A stretch of 64,000 bases of DNA, taken from contig NZ_CP165628.1 of assembly GCF_041200025.1 (NCBI RefSeq), positions 2,418,001 to 2,482,000 of the forward strand, written 5' to 3'. Shown here one piece after another: positions 63,272-64,000 of the stretch (position 1 is its first letter; the number at the start of each line of letters is the position of its first letter). The notes beneath the pieces are model-generated. The model saw nothing but the letters and a program-made list of their open reading frames with translations. It searched no databases and was not told the DNA's origin. Source of the stretch: Rouxiella sp. WC2420. GTDB taxonomy: Bacteria; Pseudomonadota; Gammaproteobacteria; Enterobacterales; Enterobacteriaceae. A program made the position numbers and the translations under genes.

Positions 63272-64000
63272 TTATTCCTCGTTCGACATTTCGCTCGACA
63301 ACGTGTGAGCTTGAGCGGCTTTACGGGCCTTAACGCGGGCAATCGCTGCTGCAACCGCAGCTTTGCGTGGATCGCCTTCTGATTGTGATACTTCTTTTTC
63401 TTTCGCAGCCTGCGGTGACGGTGTCACTGATTGCTGGTCTTTAACCTCTGGCTCGGGGCTTGCAACGCGGGCTGCTGCTGGCTTGGCAGGAGTTTCACCT
63501 TCACCCGCGGCTTTCTTGGCCTTTGCGCGGGCAATGGCGGCAGCCACGGCGGCTTTGCGTTTATCTTCAGGCGCTTCTGGCGCAGCTTCTTCGCTGGCGA
63601 CAGGCGTTGCAGTTTTAACGTCTGGCTTGGCAGGATTTTCACCTTCACCCGCAGCTTCGGCCTTAACTTCACCTTCACCCGCGGCTTTCTTGGCTTTTGC
63701 GCGGGCAATGGCGGCAGCGACGGCGGCTTTTCTGCTGTCACCCTCAATTGGCATGTCGGCTAAGGTGCTAATCGGCTCATTTGATACCGGTACGGCTTCA
63801 ACATCAGCCACCACGGCAGCTTTTTTAGCCTTGGCGCGCGCAATTGCCGCGGCCAGAGCCGCCTGACGCGGATCGACTGCCGCTTCGGCCTCTTGCGGCT
63901 GTTCAGCCTTGGCTGCTGCACTAACGCGAGGATTAAGCGCAGCGGTCTCTTCATCGCTGAGTTTAACCGCAGATTTACTGTGTTTCTCTTCACGCGCCAG
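63272..64000 (-). CDS. rsxC: Electron transport complex subunit RsxC, C-terminal part
   Basis: The C-terminal 242 residues of RsxC; the ferredoxin-type N-terminal part lies beyond the right edge, and the frame is open to base 64000. This end is an extended low-complexity region rich in Ala, Lys and Glu, with four copies of a module of the form [20 protein letters not shown] (around nucleotides 63845, 63710, 63545 and 63350), separated by variable Pro/Glu/Ala linkers. Such helical repeats are known from the RsxC C-terminus of enterobacteria and may bind partners such as SoxR. The repeat number varies between species. Confidence 0.93.
   Translation of the reverse strand: MAREEKHSKSAVKLSDEETAALNPRVSAAAKAEQPQEAEAAVDPRQAALAAAIARAKAKKAAVVADVEAVPVSNEPISTLADMPIEGDSRKAAVAAAIARAKAKKAAGEGEVKAEAAGEGENPAKPDVKTATPVASEEAAPEAPEDKRKAAVAAAIARAKAKKAAGEGETPAKPAAARVASPEPEVKDQQSVTPSPQAAKEKEVSQSEGDPRKAAVAAAIARVKARKAAQAHTLSSEMSNEE

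Overview
The window is a chromosomal segment from a gammaproteobacterium of the order Enterobacterales, most likely in or near Yersiniaceae (Rahnella, Ewingella, Rouxiella, Serratia-like). The order is supported by recognisable enterobacterial genes: the rsxC-D-G-E-nth run, rnb, dacD, fetA-fetB, yddG, ydeP, uxuA and a yjjA-type gene. The family placement is inference. I saw no rRNA, tRNA, transposase or CRISPR array.

Layout. 1-3047: a dipeptide-type ABC transporter (substrate-binding protein plus the first codons of a permease) divergent from an M19 dipeptidase. 3225-6793: a hexuronate-type locus (uxuA, an ACS-family MFS transporter, a divergent GntR/FadR regulator), followed by three tandem 127-bp repeats and a partial fourth (6803-7218). 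7323-18934: a complete five-step histidine-utilisation locus (hutG, hutI, hutC, hutF, hutD, hutH, hutU) that encloses a NitT/TauT-type ABC transporter. Four near-identical palindromes of the TTGTATAGACAA type lie before hutIG, between hutC and hutF, before the transporter and before hutHU. This gives a coherent HutC regulon, and the transporter also has a sigma-54-type promoter with the operator just downstream of the predicted start site. 19014-20335: a small AT-rich islet with an orphan holin-like gene and a broken RHS-type gene.

20492-32693: an amine/amino-acid catabolic region with an iron-type alcohol dehydrogenase, a LysR regulator, an argininosuccinate-lyase-family enzyme, a polar amino acid ABC transporter, two overlapping polysaccharide-deacetylase-fold proteins (one lacking its metal-ligand histidines), an MmgE/PrpD protein, a nitrilase-family amidase, a YddG-type exporter and a UppP-family phosphatase. 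I infer catabolism of an N-substituted amino-dicarboxylate or cyclic imide/amide. 33072-36469: an NMT1-type ABC transporter with an embedded M24 peptidase-fold gene. 36781-40143: a DUF1203 protein, the iron exporter FetAB, and a FAD monooxygenase behind a strong Fur box. 40478-46667: a FadR-type regulator, a PLP-dependent C-S lyase-type enzyme and a complete MalEFGK-type sugar ABC transporter.

46749-64000 is mostly core genome: rnb, ydeP, dacD, a Rap1a/Tai-like immunity protein, a LysR regulator, a DUF2501 protein, nth and the rsx operon. It is interrupted at 48931-54150 by a single 1739-residue orphan gene of strongly uneven base composition, the most enigmatic gene here and possibly a large toxin or effector.
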